Source: Lanius collurio
Lineage: Eukaryota; Chordata; Aves; Passeriformes; Laniidae
Direction of reading: 5' to 3'
NCBI GenBank assembly: GCA_020086605.1
Contig: JACBWW010000017.1
Coordinates: 2,897,500-2,961,499 of the forward strand
Length of the DNA: 64,000 nt
This document shows positions 10,097 to 23,190 of this stretch, one piece after another. The notes below the pieces were generated by a model. It was not told the origin of the DNA, made no database searches, and saw only the letters and a list, made by a program, of their open reading frames with translations. The position numbers were made by a program, and so were the translations under genes. Position 1 is the stretch's first letter. Each line of letters begins with the position of its first letter.

Positions 10097-13000
10097 GTTT
10101 ATGACCCAAAGAACATATTGGACCTGCAGTCAGCCACTGTGGAAAACATCGCTCAGTGCCCACAGGATTCCTGTTTCACTGCAGTTGATTTCAAAGCTAA
10201 AAAATCTGTGGAAGAAAATTACATTATAAAATCTTAACTACAAATGTTACCACACATATAACCAGATGTCTAAAATGTCAAAAATAAGAGAACTAATGCA
10301 GACAGGGGAAAGAATTGATGGATTTTAGATAAATAAAATAGTCATCAGCAAATGACAACCTGAAAATAGCCAGCACTATGAAAGACAATCAGTAATGGAA
10401 AAAACACTGTAAGTGACAGATTTGATCACTTTGGTTGACAGTTCTCAGGATATTTAAGATAAATTCAAATCACATAAACGGATTCTTGAAGTAATTTCAA
10501 GGACAGTCCTTTTAGAAATAAATAGCCATTCTCAATCTCATACTATTTGCTTGACTCTAGGAAAAAAAGGAAAAATACATTGACAATGCAGACAACTTTA
10601 ATTAGAGTAGATGGGATAAATTCATTATGCCCACTCTGTTGACTGCTTTGTGGAAAGGAATATTGCAAACACTATAATGGCAAAAGGAGCAAGTGCAAAA
10701 GAGCTGCCAATTTACCAAAATAAAGTTTTCAGAATAGGAAACTGCCTAGTAGAGGAGTACAGGTGCTCTTGCTGATGGAAAGGACATGAACCCCAAAAAT
10801 AATGAGTTTGAAACCAGCAGGTTCAGTTCTCCCTCACCATTCACGTTTAAGATGGAACACTCCTAGAACCAGGCAGCACCACTTCAGCTGCCATCCTGCA
10901 CGGGGGTGCACTGATAACATATTTTGCTTTATGTGCTTCCAGGAGGGTGCATTATACACGAGGAGGAGCCCCTGTCTGTGTCAGGAGAAGTGGCTCTGCG
11001 GGAGCTTTCTGCATGCCTGGTTTGGTTGCATAACTCTGCTGGTATCACTGAACCACCCTAACTAGGCCACTAAAACTCTGAGGGTTTGTTTGTGCACCGT
11101 ATTATGCAAGTTCATGCAGTGACACCCAAATTCAACCTAAATGATTCTCTCTATTCAAAGCAGTCAAGCTGTGCCAACGCATTGTGCTGCCTTATGTGTT
11201 TTTAATCTTTTACAGGTTTATTGAAGGCCAGCTGGACATTCCTACATGGTACAACACTGAGCAATACTGTAATTAACCTGGAATTATCCTGGCATGTTTT
11301 GCTACCTAGACCCATTTCTAGAAATTATCATGAGAAACAATACAGAAAAAAATGCCAATACACTTGTTTCTCATAGGGGCAATTGCTAATAGCACCACTG
11401 CTGGGAGAAATGTATCAGTTTGCTGCATGAAATGAATTGCCAAATTTCTTTTCTCAAAGTTCAGAATTGTTCAGATATTGAGTTTTGATGCAGAAGACTG
11501 AGGAGTTGCAGGTTTCTACTGAAATGTCTTCATTCCTGTTCTCACTTGTTACAACTATTCAGACTTTTCCAGCTGAAAATATTCTTCTTGTGAAATTCCA
11601 CTTTGTCCACAAGAAACATTCTTAAGGAGAATGCATTAATGGAAACACAACCACTACTGAAAAGGAAAGATTTTCCCTGAAAAAAAAAACAAATCACAAG
11701 AAATTTTCAATTGGCAAAGTTAGGCTCTTTGCTATTAAAAACATTATATGGAGGGTTAGATATAAGTACAGAATTTCTAAAAATAAGCTAAGATGTAGCA
11801 GCTGCCCTTAAGAATTTATAATTTAATTTCTGCTGGTAATGAAAGAGAGTTAGGGTGCCTGGGGAACAGAAAAAGCGGAATACACAGACCAACCTGTGTG
11901 CTGAATCCAGGCCACGATGCGGTTTGCCTGTTGGCTTTGCATGCACAGATAGAATCACTTGTTAACCACCCAAAGCCAGTTAAAAGATTAGCCATGCCAC
12001 AGAGATTGATGCTGTTAAGATGGATCAGAAAAAAAAAGTAGCTCAGGGCTTAAATCATCCTGGTGATTTGGATGACCAGAGCCTGCCCTGGCAAGGACAC
12101 CACCCAAACTGTCCTTGACAGTTCTGTGTAGGGAATGGAGAAATTCCCTCCCCAGCCCAAATCTGCTGACTGGTTTAACAGAAGCAGAGGCAGGGGGGGC
12201 ACTGGTGTGGTCCTGAGGTGAAAGTAGTCTGCTTTCTGTTCTATGAGGAAGGCAATGTGTTGGATAGTCTGATCCCATATGAGAGAGTTTTATTTTTAAC
12301 TCAGGATCATTAGATTGCCTCATAGAGATTCCTTCTTCAGGCAATGTGGAAGATGTTAAGTGACAAGTGGCATAGAACTGCAAAACCAGCACTGACATTA
12401 AGCAACTTATTTTCACAGATGGAAAGTACACAGCATCAACTGCATCAACAGAGGTTACTTTCATTCTAATCAGTTAAGTGGGCCTGACACAAAGCCTTAG
12501 CTTGGAGTTTCTCTGGCATGGAGGAGCCCATATTCAGTTAATTTCCCTTGGCCTGCAGAGCAGAGTGACTGCATGCAAAACCAATATTGGAAACAGTTTT
12601 TGGTCCACAAGCCATGCCTAGAAACTAGAAAATGCCCATTAGCTTAAGATAAAACCACACCTGCAAGCTGAGCAGAAGCTGGGTAAGGTGAGCACAGGGG
12701 TTCCTCCCAACATTAAGTTTTCTGTGATTTAATGGCTATTGTCAGTACGGATAAGCAAGTTTCAGTGCTTGAAGTGTTGCTGGGTTCAGCCATGTTCTTG
12801 TGTCCATACAGTTCTTCCTGGGCACAGACAGAGGCAGTGACTGCCCTGATGAGCACCCAGACACCCTGGCCTGGAGTCACGGACCATGCAGGAGAGCACG
12901 GCCAGTGACTCCTCTTATTTTCTGTCTCAATGGTCTGGAAAAAGAAAGCCCAGTAAGGTGGGAGAATTCCTAACGATGCAAAATCCAAAAATGAGACAAC

Positions 13001-16000
13001 ACAGGATGACCTGGAGTGACTGAATCAGCAAAACCAGGAAGATGCAGTTGTGGAGATTGAGAGATAAAGATGGGTCGATCAGGTTATCATGATGAAGGCA
13101 AGGATGATATGAGAAGGAAAATTCAGTTAAGGTCTTTTGACACTGTAAATGTAAAGTGGTGAGCACTGGTTGCAAATACAAATCCAAACACTTCTCATGC
13201 TCCTTGGGAATTCAGAAAATAGCTTTGCCCTGAACAATTTTCTGCATTGTTTTCCAGTACAGAACGTTATCTTTTATCAAATTTCCAGTGGAAAATTAAA
13301 AAGGAACTCATGCAAAAATAAATACACACAATAATTCTAAGCATTTAGACAATACTTATTTTCCTAAATTCTAACCATAGGTAATATAAACTCTTCCTGT
13401 CATAACTTTCCAAACAGACATTTTTGAGAGTCTGGATTTTTAAAAACATACATGTCTATAGCCTGCCCTACACCTCCCTTCTTTCAGTTCCTCTCTCTGT
13501 GTAAGCAGAAGTATTAATGGAGCAGGGAGGTAACTGCAAGTTGCTACAAACACTGAGTTTCCATCTGCTAAATACAGGAGCATTTTTAAAGAAGGTGGCA
13601 GTGAAGCAAATGTGCTTTATACTGAATTGATGCCCAATGGTCAAGAGTAAAATTTAAACAAAATGTTCTAACAGATAGATTTGAATATTTGAAGTTATTC
13701 TTTTTCCTCTTCTATCTTCCCCAATGTCAGGTGTTTGGTATTCAGAGTTATTTTAGAAGAAGGCACAAAGCTGGTGAAACTGTAGCTGGGTGACTGTTTT
13801 GACCATGGCCCAGCTACATTCTTCTCTTTGGTCTTCAATACATGAAAGAATTGTACATGACATTTCAGAGCATCCTTTTCTTCAGGAATCAGCTTGACTT
13901 TCAGCACCTGCTGACTTTTGGACACATTTAATTTATTTTTTTAAGATGCTGTCACCTTCAGCTGTTTCCAGTAAAATAATTTTGATAAAAGATGTTACTT
14001 TAAAAAATGGGCAAAGTCACCTTCCTTTTTCCTCTTGAGTCACTGACAGGTCTCTAGGCACTCTGAATGACTACCAAATAGTGAGGTGATGTAAAGATCT
14101 TCAGAAAAAAACATTTCTTTCCTTTTTTTTCAGTATCATTTTTTCCCTCAAGGAAGAAAACTTAAAAAATGTGAATAAAGCCAAACAAACTTTAGCTGCA
14201 TTTTCAAGAAATAAAAACAAATTCTGAACTGTGGCTTGATCTGAATATCAAGTTATGTCTCCAAGCTGGGGCAAAGTAGATAAATTTAAAATCATTACCC
14301 ACCCAGTCCTCTCTCTGTATAGAGCATCCAGAGACATATTTTTTTTGTGAAAGAACCAGTTCTTCTGCTTTAGAAACATCAAAGGTCAAAGAATCTCAGA
14401 GATTCATCAACACTCAAATAATTCCTTTTCACTTGTCCCCTCTGAAATTCACCCCATTGAATACAAGTGGTTTCTTTTTTTTAAATCAAGATGGTGAGGA
14501 TGGCAGAGTGATGCCTCAGATTTGAAGTAAACAACAGGAAGAACTAATAAATTGTACATTAAAACAAGTCACCCTTGCAGGGAAAGGCTGCAGCTGACCC
14601 CAGGCTTTAAGCTGATTGCTCTTTTTATTATGGTGAAGACCATACTCTAAACTTATCCAAGATCCCTGTGAAAATGGAATAGGTTCCTGAATTTTTGTGT
14701 TGAGCATTTACATCCCCAGATTTTATGGTCCCTGAAGTACCTTCACTGTTCTAAACTAACGAAAAGGTCCGAAAAGAGGCTTAAACAAAATAATTTCTTT
14801 TATTCAAATTACAATACGCATTCTCCCAATATTTATGTGCTCATGTGGAAGAGTTTTGGAAAGGAATGGTAATGGAAGCTTGGTTTTGAGAAAAAAAAAA
14901 AAACTAATGAAAATTCAGACACTTACATATTTGTACAGATTTCTGCATCTCCCTGTTACCAAACAGAAGTTTCCAAAGGCTTCAGAAACATCAGATATTA
15001 ATGATGTAATGTCAAGATATATTTAAAACTCTGTGAATCACTGCAGAATTTATATATTTTCTGATGTTCCCATCTCAGTGAGCATGACTTTCTGTATTGC
15101 TCTGGTTGCACAAACAGTACATGCAATATTAACTGCAGTGCAGGATGTCTGCCCATGTAGGATTGGAGAGTTCAAGGCAGACCAGGTGGTGTGAAAAGGT
15201 GATTATTGCCATATATACAAGGTTAAAAGCAAGTGTCCCTGTCAATCCTATGTCTATGAAAGTGTATTGTGGTCAGATACCCTCTGTGAAACTGATTAAA
15301 CAAAATCATTCTGCCTAGGCTTATTAACGACCATCAGAAAGCTGCCATTTTGAATTAATTACAGAGCTTTTACTCGAAGGTGTCAGACCCTAAAACTAAT
15401 TTAGTCTTCTAAAATTCTGGGAGGAAAATACTTGAAAAGTCCAGTTTATTACACATTTGCTGAGTTTATTTTGCTTGTGTCTTAGTGAATTACCAACATA
15501 AAGTAGATACCAGACATAATAAATGTGATTGGGCACTGTTTGATGCTTAGTGATTGCTTGCATGTGCTTCCAAGTATAAAGGAACTGTAATAAAACCCAG
15601 TGTGTCACACTACCAACAAATAATCTGAATAAATGACCTGGATTATAGCAAAAATTGCTGACTGAATTCTCGGGTTTTGATCCAATGACAATGACTTACA
15701 GAGAGGATTGAAAGACTTATGGTGGTCATGTAGTAGAACAGGCACATTTACCTATTACATTCATCCAGGTATAATCCAATTAGGAAAAGTACTAAACCTT
15801 CAGAATGCTTTTACTACTTGTAGTGGGGAAATTGAAAAGGATCACCAGGGGCAGTTAACCATGGCAGAAAAAAATCTTCTGCAGAGATCTTAAAACCTTT
15901 GATTCTATCTAGGGCATCTCTGATAATGTTTTAACTTTCCTTCCCTCCCATAAAACTAGGGTTTGTGGAAATTATGGAGTTTATTCTCTGTTGTTCTACA

Positions 16001-16360
16001 GCAGTTCTTGTGTGCATTGGAGTGTATTCTGAGACCAATATTGTGGTCCTCAAAAACTGAGTCTTTTCCTTGAACACTTTTCTGGGATAAACAGACTTTC
16101 CTTCTCCACATCCTCTCTTTTTAAAAAAGATGTTTAATTTTTTTTCCTACAATGTGATCACCAGCAGCCACATACAAGTTACTGAAATTAATGAGGGAGT
16201 TTTCTTTAAGCTCAGCACACACAGATATCTCTGTGTTGTATCATCTCATACTACCAAATAGTGTGGGGTTGATTCAACAGTTCAGGAATCAATTTTTGCA
16301 CTGTATTTATTCACACTGAGCTTTACACAATGCTGATCATAAAGGCAGTATGTAATATGT
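10097..16360. other. 6-kb non-coding stretch, no repeat family or gene recognised
   Basis: AT-rich with short A-runs (11679-11689, 14890-14903). The longest frame is 149 codons on the minus strand (12015-12464). It has no domain I recognise, and the DNA under it (GC somewhat higher than its flanks) has no clear CR1 or LTR words. A frame at 10802-11065 (plus, 87 codons) also lies in a slightly GC-richer patch. The minus-strand frame at 13695-13925 (76 codons) is Lys/Glu-rich but shows no family signature. No promoter or polyadenylation arrangement supports any of these as genes. Confidence 0.5.
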
Positions 16361-16381
16361 TAATAATAATAATAATAATAG
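16361..16381. repeat. (TAA)n microsatellite
   Basis: Six to seven perfect TAA units in an AT-rich setting. Confidence 0.95.
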
Positions 16382-17289
16382 AATGACATATTGCAAGTCT
16401 ACAGGTTTATACTTTCAAGTTTTTTTCTTTTTCAGGAACTGTGAAAACCACCTTCCACACTATATTTTTGTCTCAAAAGTTTTAATCCATAATTATGGAG
16501 AACTGAGGTACCAATGCCAGAGTAACAAGATTAATACCTTTTTGACAGAATTTAATAATATGGTTTTATATTTAATTTTGTTCATAAAATATCTCACAGT
16601 AGGAAACTTTTTTTTACTTACCTAAACATTATTGCTTTAAAACAATTTAAGTCATATTTCCTGGTGCAAAGAATTTATTATGAAGGCTTGTTGGGAACAG
16701 GTTTTTAAAGGCTCATGCATGGATTAGCTTCATCTTAATTTGGATATTCAACCAATTTTGATGAGTTCAGTCCACCATGGGATAATAAAGCAGTCTTTAA
16801 TTAATTTACCCTCTCTTAAGTGCTCCAAGCCCTTTGAAATCATGTTATATACTTCATCTGGATAACAAAACTCATGTTAGTTTTGGTGTCTGAAGAAAAT
16901 ACCCAGCCATCAGTGCAGCTGATAATGTTTTTGCCTGAGATGAGAGTGAGGGTGCTCCATAATGTATTAGCAGAGAAAGTTGCTCTCACCAGCAAAAATT
17001 CAGTCTGCAGTACCAAGCTTTCTATGCAGCACAAGGGGTAGCAGCAAGCCCTGCCTCTGCTATGTACCAACAGTAAAAGCCTCCTGTTGCAAAACCCATT
17101 TCCAAGCAGCAAATCTCCCTATTTGTGCTGAGCTGTTCCTCAAAAGAGCCCCAGAGGTGCAGGTATTTGCCATGGCCGTGCAAAGACAAGCAACTGCAGC
17201 CAGGACCTTACCCAGGTCCCAAGGTTTAGAGGCATCAATGATGCCATGATGATTTTTTTCCTTTCCTTTTAAACCCCTTTTATACCTTT
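16382..17289. other. non-coding stretch before the LTR-like segment
   Basis: Frames at 16840-17112 (minus, 90 codons) and 16980-17249 (plus, 89 codons) overlap in antisense, and neither has a domain. The part 16900-17250 is somewhat GC-richer and could belong to the same insertion as the LTR-like segment downstream, but no diagnostic words were found. Confidence 0.4.
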
Positions 17290-17890
17290 TTACAACTCCT
17301 GTATTCTTTGTGCTTTTTACCTACATTCTTGGACTTGTTTGTTAAACTAGGAGACATTTCAGAAGCTTTGTTAGGGATCAGTGTGCCCCAGACCCCAAGG
17401 TCCTTTGCAGAACATATTTTGTAAACTAAGGTAGAACCATCCAGGGGAGGGTTCCTTGGGGAGGGGGGCTCATTCAAGCCTCTCATTGAGGAATTTTTAA
17501 TAGATATGCTAATTAGCAGGACCTATAATGTTATACCAGATCTTTGGGGGCTGGGGATTGCAATGTGCATGGAGGTGCAATCAATTTGGACGTGTGCACC
17601 CAAGGATCCTTAAAATAAATATCAAGGTAAAATCCCTTTTTCCCTTTTAACCATGCTTGACTGTTGATTTTAAGACCAGGAAAAGGCATCATCAGCACAA
17701 CCTGTGGTGCTTGTGGAAGGTGAGTGGGGCCCATTTTTGTGATCCTCCAGAAGGGAATATCTTGGGGAAAATATCCAAAGAGCCTGGCTGCTGGGAAGAT
17801 GTGTGGACAATATCGAGCAGCTGAGATCTACCCATCTATTCCACCTAAATATTCTGCGTGTAGTTGACAAGGGAAAACTTGAACAGTCTC
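17290..17890 (+). mobile_element. LTR-like segment of an endogenous retrovirus-type element
   Basis: The texture and word order resemble avian retroviral LTRs: 'GGGTTCCTTGGGGAGG' and 'CATTCAAGCCTCTCATTGAGG' (U3-like, 17450-17490), 'GATATGCTAATTAGCAGGACC' (17504-17524), 'AAAATAAATAT' (polyadenylation-signal-like, about 17612-17622) with 'GGATCCTTAAAATAAAT' just before it, then a U5-like stretch. TGGTGC at 17705-17710 is followed by GGAAGGTGAGTGG, which could be a decayed primer-binding site and leader. Ends, target-site duplication and internal genes could not be fixed. The frames at 17531-17734 and 17670-17870 (minus) show no retroviral protein. The call is by resemblance, not by alignment; a solo or heavily truncated LTR is likely. 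Confidence 0.4.
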
Positions 17891-19023
17891 CTGAGGGCTG
17901 TGGGTTTAGAGGACCAAGGACCCCACTGTTAATTATCTATATACATCAGTGACAGATGTAAACAATTAAGTGCAAACCAAATCCTCAAATGTAATTGCAG
18001 ACCGACTTCGAACATTTCAAGTAATCACAGGGTTTTTTTTCTTTTACCTCCAAATAGGTATAAAAATAGATATTAACTCCAAATAGATACAGGAAGAAAC
18101 ACTGCAGGTATGTAATATTCTGAAAGAAACACCATAATTTCCACCAGAATGGAAATAACAAAACTATTAAACTTGCAAAACGCAGTGATGCTTATCTGGA
18201 AAATTGCCATAGTTTTTTTCAGAGCTGTAAGTTTATCCTCCTTGCAGCTGAGTGTCCCTAGTCCTCTATGGTATCATGACATGGTATTCCTACATGCCAA
18301 GAGTCCACCTTGTTTGTGAGGGAAGAAAAACTTCCACAAGGAGTTCTCATGGGGAAAAGGATGGCTCCAGACATGAGGAAACAGCAAAAGGTGACAATGG
18401 GGGAAGCTTCATTGACCAGGGAAACTTTTGGTTGTGCATCCAATAAATGCCTCTACAAGTTATTGTGTCATTATGCAAGAATAAAAACATGAATTCAGTC
18501 AATTGAAAACCCATCCCACTGCAGAATCCAAGACCATCTCCACTGTGAGATTCAGCTGCAAAACTGAGACCCAAGGATGTAAAACTAACACATCATAGTC
18601 AAGGCTGTTATGAAAGAGGAAAAAATATTTTTTTCAGTTTAGGGGATGTGTAGCTGTGTGAATATACAGAGTCATAAAAAGAAAGGTGGAGTATGTTTAA
18701 AAGCGAGTCAGGACATTTTCCTTCAGTATTGAAGTGATGTGGAAAATATCCCTTGCAGCTGCTGTGGGATAAATTGCAACAGGGTCAGAGATATGGATCA
18801 GGTGAACACAGAAAGCTGATGAGAGTTTAAATAAAGTCTGTCCACCTTTTCCTCAGACTTTACCTCCATAGATTTGTTCCTTCTTCTAAATCATAATGGC
18901 GTAATTGAAGGAAAAAATTACTCTTGTCAGAATATGTATAAACACATTTGTTCAGAAAACTCATACCAGTAAGCTTGAGTAGGAGCTTTTTTACTGACAC
19001 TAAGAAAAAAAAGAAGAGTTTAA
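17891..19023. other. non-coding stretch, nothing definite recognised
   Basis: Several overlapping 60-75-codon frames on both strands at 18250-18575 cover the same bases. None has a domain, and the crowding is a chance effect of low stop density there. No repeats were recognised. Confidence 0.5.
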
Positions 19024-19076
19024 TAGGATCATAGAACCATCTAGATAGGATAAGACCTTTAAGAACATCAATCACA
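19024..19076 (-). mobile_element. CR1 LINE 3'-end fragment, minus strand
   Basis: AGGATCATAGAACCATCTAGATAGGATAAGACCTTTAAGAACATCAA is the reverse complement of the CR1 terminus (tail ATTCTATGATTC preceded by the 'GATCTTAAAGGTC' word). The copy is short and diverged. Its orientation is opposite to the CR1 tails at 2.4, 7.2 and 50.2 kb. Confidence 0.75.
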
Positions 19077-21479
19077 AAATTATAAGAAGACAATCATCAA
19101 ATCTATGTAATTCTTAAATTTTGCATGGGAAAAGTAAATATGAATGATTATTTGTCTTTACTGATAAAATAGAACTTGATGGACACAGAGGAATCAGTAA
19201 TGAGAACATTCAGAGCAAGTAAAATGAAGGTTTTCTTTACTTACCAAGCTGTTACACCGTGGAACTTGCTGCTGTGAGATTTTCTGGGTGCAAAATGTAC
19301 AAGGCAGATAAAACAAAGGCCATTAGCCAAGTCCATCAAACACCAAGAAACAGCTGAATCTTCTGTGCCAGGAATCCTCTAACCTGAAAATTGCCAGAGC
19401 CAGGGCACAGAGTTCAGGAGTAGGCACTGTTCTTCTCATGTGCCTTCTGCTGGTACCTACAACCAGCTAATGATACCAGCCCAGTGCTGGGCACAACACA
19501 CATTTTCTTCAACCCAGCAGAATGATTTTTATGTTCTTCAGTTCAGTTTGATTTTCACACCTCTCACTGCACTGCAATTTTTCCTCTAGCAGAAAGGATA
19601 CAGGCTGTCATTTGGCATTACTGAAGTCTTCTAGCTGTCAGGGAGGGATTCTCTGCCCACAAGTGTAAAACAGCCTTGCTGTACACAAATTTGTCCTTGA
19701 TGAGCTTTCATAGGTCATGGTGATGCTGAGAGTTTTTGATGAGAACCTGCAGCACTGTACTAATAGACCATAAAAAAATGAGGTTGTGGAATAAAGCTAT
19801 TTACAAAAGCAAAATGGAAAAGACAATGCAAGATACATAATTGCAGGAGGAGAAGAACATGTCATTTTAGCTGTCTAGAGAACTAGACCATGTGTGTGTG
19901 ACTGTGATTTTCTAAGGGATTTAAATCTTAATATCAGCAACACAGTAATGTTTTTATTAAAACCATACTCAGGCATTTCCCAAATCCAGTATATATTTTT
20001 AATTACAGTCACTTCTATTTAAGCCTTCCATTGTATTTTAACATCTTTGCTTCTTGGCTTACTATGGAGAGGCATGAAGGTCAGTGCTTCACGCAGGCTT
20101 GCAGTAAATTGCACTTCTTCAACTGCACTTTCAACATACCTTTGTCAAAAATCTTCTAGGAAAACTGCCATTCCTACTAATGACAAATTTAATGTACTAG
20201 TTCATCTCTGTCTCACTACATCCCATTCACTGTTAGAATTCAGAAAATGGCTCAATTAGTAGAGAATTTGAGAGCTATTGCTGCAGGAGATTTGTGAGGA
20301 GAGATGCCAGCAGATAAATGTGAGTCTTTTTCAGCTCAGGAGGCTTCAGCTGTGATTGCACAGATTGATTCTACTTAATTCATTTCTTTCTTTCCATATA
20401 TGTAAGGAAGACAGCAGGTGAATAGTAAAATACAGAAACCGGAGCAAAAATGGGTTATTAAAGTGAATCAAAGTAACAACTAGCTTGGCAAGTACACAGG
20501 TAGGTTATCTATGATTCATGAGCCTGTATTATTTTTGAAATGCCATTAGCCAGGTGATGACTATATAGAGACAATAGTAAATCCCCAGATTTTCCTCAGT
20601 TTTATAACTGTCACTCTTAAGTCCCTGAATTCACCCAGCTCTCTGGATGTCTGAATGCTGCCCTCACTCTCCTCTTAGCAGTGGCTGCTTCAGAGCCCTC
20701 TCCAGCTCCTGCCCAGTCTGAATGACTCTATGATTAGTGCCTCCTGTTTAAAAAATATGCATTGTCTCTCTTGGGAATGAAAAATATGTGGTAGAAAAGA
20801 ACTTTGGAGGTGGCTCCCACAATAATCACTGAATGAGGCCACTAGAATGGAAGAGTTCCCAGATAGATCAGAATCCTGAATTTATTGATCAAGAGTGCGT
20901 TTAACTGAGGTGATAAAAGGAATTCACTGCCACCTGGCATATGGGGGAGAAACTTGGTGAAGAGTGAAGTTCAGATCTACTTTTCATCAGGTCAGCATGG
21001 GGCCAGCAATAACAACCAGGCAGTACCTGCCCATCTAAAGTCCAGTACTGTGCACAGGGATGGGAGGTTACCTGCTGGTGAGGGCTGTGTGCCAGGTGAG
21101 CAGTGCAAACCCATTTTTAGAGATCAACTGTGAAAACCCATTGCTCATTTCCTAACAGTTCAAGGTGTGAACTGCCTTAGTTGTCCTGGTGGAATGATTT
21201 TCTTCTAGCAGAGTGTCCTGCAGGAATTCCCCAAGTGAGGGGTGGATTTGCAGTCAAAAGCCTTTACATAGCTCAGAAGAAAATAAAAAATTCATGGCTT
21301 ACAAACAAAACTGACAATGTGCAGCCTTAATTGAACTCACACTCCTGAGCTGTGAGATACAGTCCTTAGGTGAGCACTAGAAAAGGAATGTCTTAAACTG
21401 TAGCATGAGTTTTATACAGAGAAGAATGAGAAAATATTCTAAATATTCAGGAGCTGACAGGAATTCCGGATGGAAATCA
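19077..21479. other. non-coding stretch, nothing definite recognised
   Basis: Possible weak CR1-like words at 19215-19275 ('TTTTCTTTACTTACC...GTGGAACTTGCTGCTGTGAGA') could be a decayed piece of the CR1 coding end, but similarity is too low to annotate. A sequence matching part of the CTCF pattern (ACTGCCACCTGGCA, about 20927-20940) is noted without support. The only ATG frame over 60 codons after 19.1 kb is 20047-20259 (plus, 70 codons), without a domain. Confidence 0.45.
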
Positions 21480-21530
21480 AACCATGTTCTTCCATTGACT
21501 TCAACAGGAAAAAGATGTTTCACCTTGACA
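21480..21530. repeat. possible scrap of the CCATTGACTTCAATGG repeat family
   Basis: CCATTGACTTCAACAGG at 21492-21508 shares the central motif seen at 10018 and 47994. Only about 20 bases are clear, so this may be coincidence. Confidence 0.3.
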
Positions 21531-21649
21531 TTGTGAAAAATTGCTTTGGAGGAAAAAATGCCAGTAGGATATTAAAGAGTGATTGAAGCTAAAACTTTCT
21601 TGATAAAAGGAGTGGAATCCACAAATTTCTCAAGTTCACAAAAACTTGA

Positions 21650-21665
21650 TTTTTTTTTTTTTTTT
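21650..21665. repeat. poly(T) run
   Basis: Sixteen consecutive T bases. No retrotransposed sequence was recognised on the minus strand next to it, so it is listed only as a homopolymer. Confidence 0.95.
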
Positions 21666-22904
21666 GTTTCCAGCTGTCTAAACAATTCAGTTTAACATCA
21701 TTGTATGAGAATTGAATGTCTTCTGGGTAGAAATTAAGTTTTTAAAATGTAAAGATAGGCACATGATGCGGTTAATATGATGTAAGCTGGAGCCTGAATT
21801 TGCAGTAATTTAGCTCATCTGTGGTAACTGCCTGTGGGGAGACTTGTACATGGTTATAAATATGTGGTAATTTGAGGTTGCCTATCCCTCTTCTGAATTC
21901 CCCGTCTTGGAAGTAAATGATCTTACATTTACTGATGGGTAAGAAGGTGAACAGTTTTTACTTAGCAGCCAAACACTTGTGGCAGCTTGTTTGCACATCT
22001 TTAAGATCAGCTAATTACAGCAGGGAAAAAAAAAAAAGTTGTTAGAGCCATAACAAAGCACTTGAAATTATCAAAAGAAAAATGGTTTTATTTATTGAAA
22101 TTTAATTTTTTATAGATTTCTAGCCATGTAAATATCCAAGATTTTTTTTGCCATTCTTCCTGACTCACTAGACATTATTCACAGGTATCATTCAAAATTT
22201 TAGTACTTGTAATCTAACAAACCTAGTGCCACTCCAGAATAAAGAATCCTTTTTAAAATTCTGCTCTTTCTCATAGCTGACTGAAGTCAGACTTATTTTA
22301 TTTAGGCTGTAAAATCTTTTACATGATTGTGAACTGAAAGTCTAACTTTATCTTCAATGTATCTTTCTGATTTGAGTCCATTTACCCTTCTACAGAAGAG
22401 ATGGAGGTCTATTATAACATGATAAAAAGTAGCAGACTCCATTTGCAAGATATTAATGTCATCAATGGTGAAGAATTAGGTTTGGTTGCCTGTTGACAAC
22501 ATCTCATCAAAAGTACTGCTTAGGATTTCAGGAATGAAAATGCATGAATTACAAAGTACTCCTGGAACCTTGTAGGATCTGTATTCAAAACAAGCAGGGA
22601 GTGAACTTAGCATCTCCTTACTATGGATGTTATGACACCAAACTTTTATATGGACTCAAGAGGAGACCTGAAAAAGACAGTGCTGCCTGGTAAGCTTGGG
22701 TCTCCAATGTCTCCAACCCCTTTCCTCTCCCTTTCAGTGGGTCTAACCCTAAGAACCAGGAAAGAAATGAAAAACAGAAAGTCTGATAATTAATCTGAAT
22801 TGAAAAAGTCTGAATTTAGTTTTTACAATAAAACACCAAACCAGTTATACCATCTATTTCCACAACAGGTGTTCTGTACTCTCCCTCCAGTAACAAAAAT
22901 TGTT
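21666..22904. other. non-coding AT-rich stretch
   Basis: Contains a 12-base A-run (22026-22037) and otherwise unremarkable AT-rich DNA with no frame above 60 codons starting with ATG. No repeat or gene was recognised. Confidence 0.5.
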
Positions 22905-23190
22905 GACTGACTTTACCGGAAATCTCCTCTAATTAAAAGTGGCCGCAGAGTTAGCCTTTCATACAAACAATAAATTAGAAGTGTCCACAGGGTTGCATAC
23001 AAATCAGAATCCACAGTTGCCAGCCAAACCACACGCCGTAGATGTGGCTTTGTAGGAAGAACCCAAGGATTTTCCTTCCAAAACCACAGGTACCTACTCC
23101 TATCTTGTTTGGCTCCAGCAGTACTAAAGCTGACAGCTCGCATGGGAACCAGCAACTCTACGGCCACACTGTGGAAGGAAGGCATCTAAC
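22905..23190. other. CpG-retaining segment of unknown origin
   Basis: At least six CpG sites lie within 280 bases (22917, 22943, 23034, 23037, 23139, 23161), more than in the neighbouring kilobases. A 90-codon frame on the minus strand (22913-23185) fills almost the whole segment, with no recognisable domain. High CpG in methylated vertebrate DNA points to a younger insertion, an unmethylated element or a formerly coding piece. I cannot choose among these. Confidence 0.35.

Noticed and set aside
12015..12464. 149-codon minus-strand frame
   Set aside because: No recognised family, and its GC-richer base composition alone lowers stop frequency.
19215..19275. CR1 coding-end-like words
   Set aside because: Too diverged to separate from chance, and the orientation conflicts with the adjacent minus-strand CR1 tail.
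20927..20945. Second CTCF-like word (ACTGCCACCTGGCA)
   Set aside because: Partial match only and no surrounding motif cluster.
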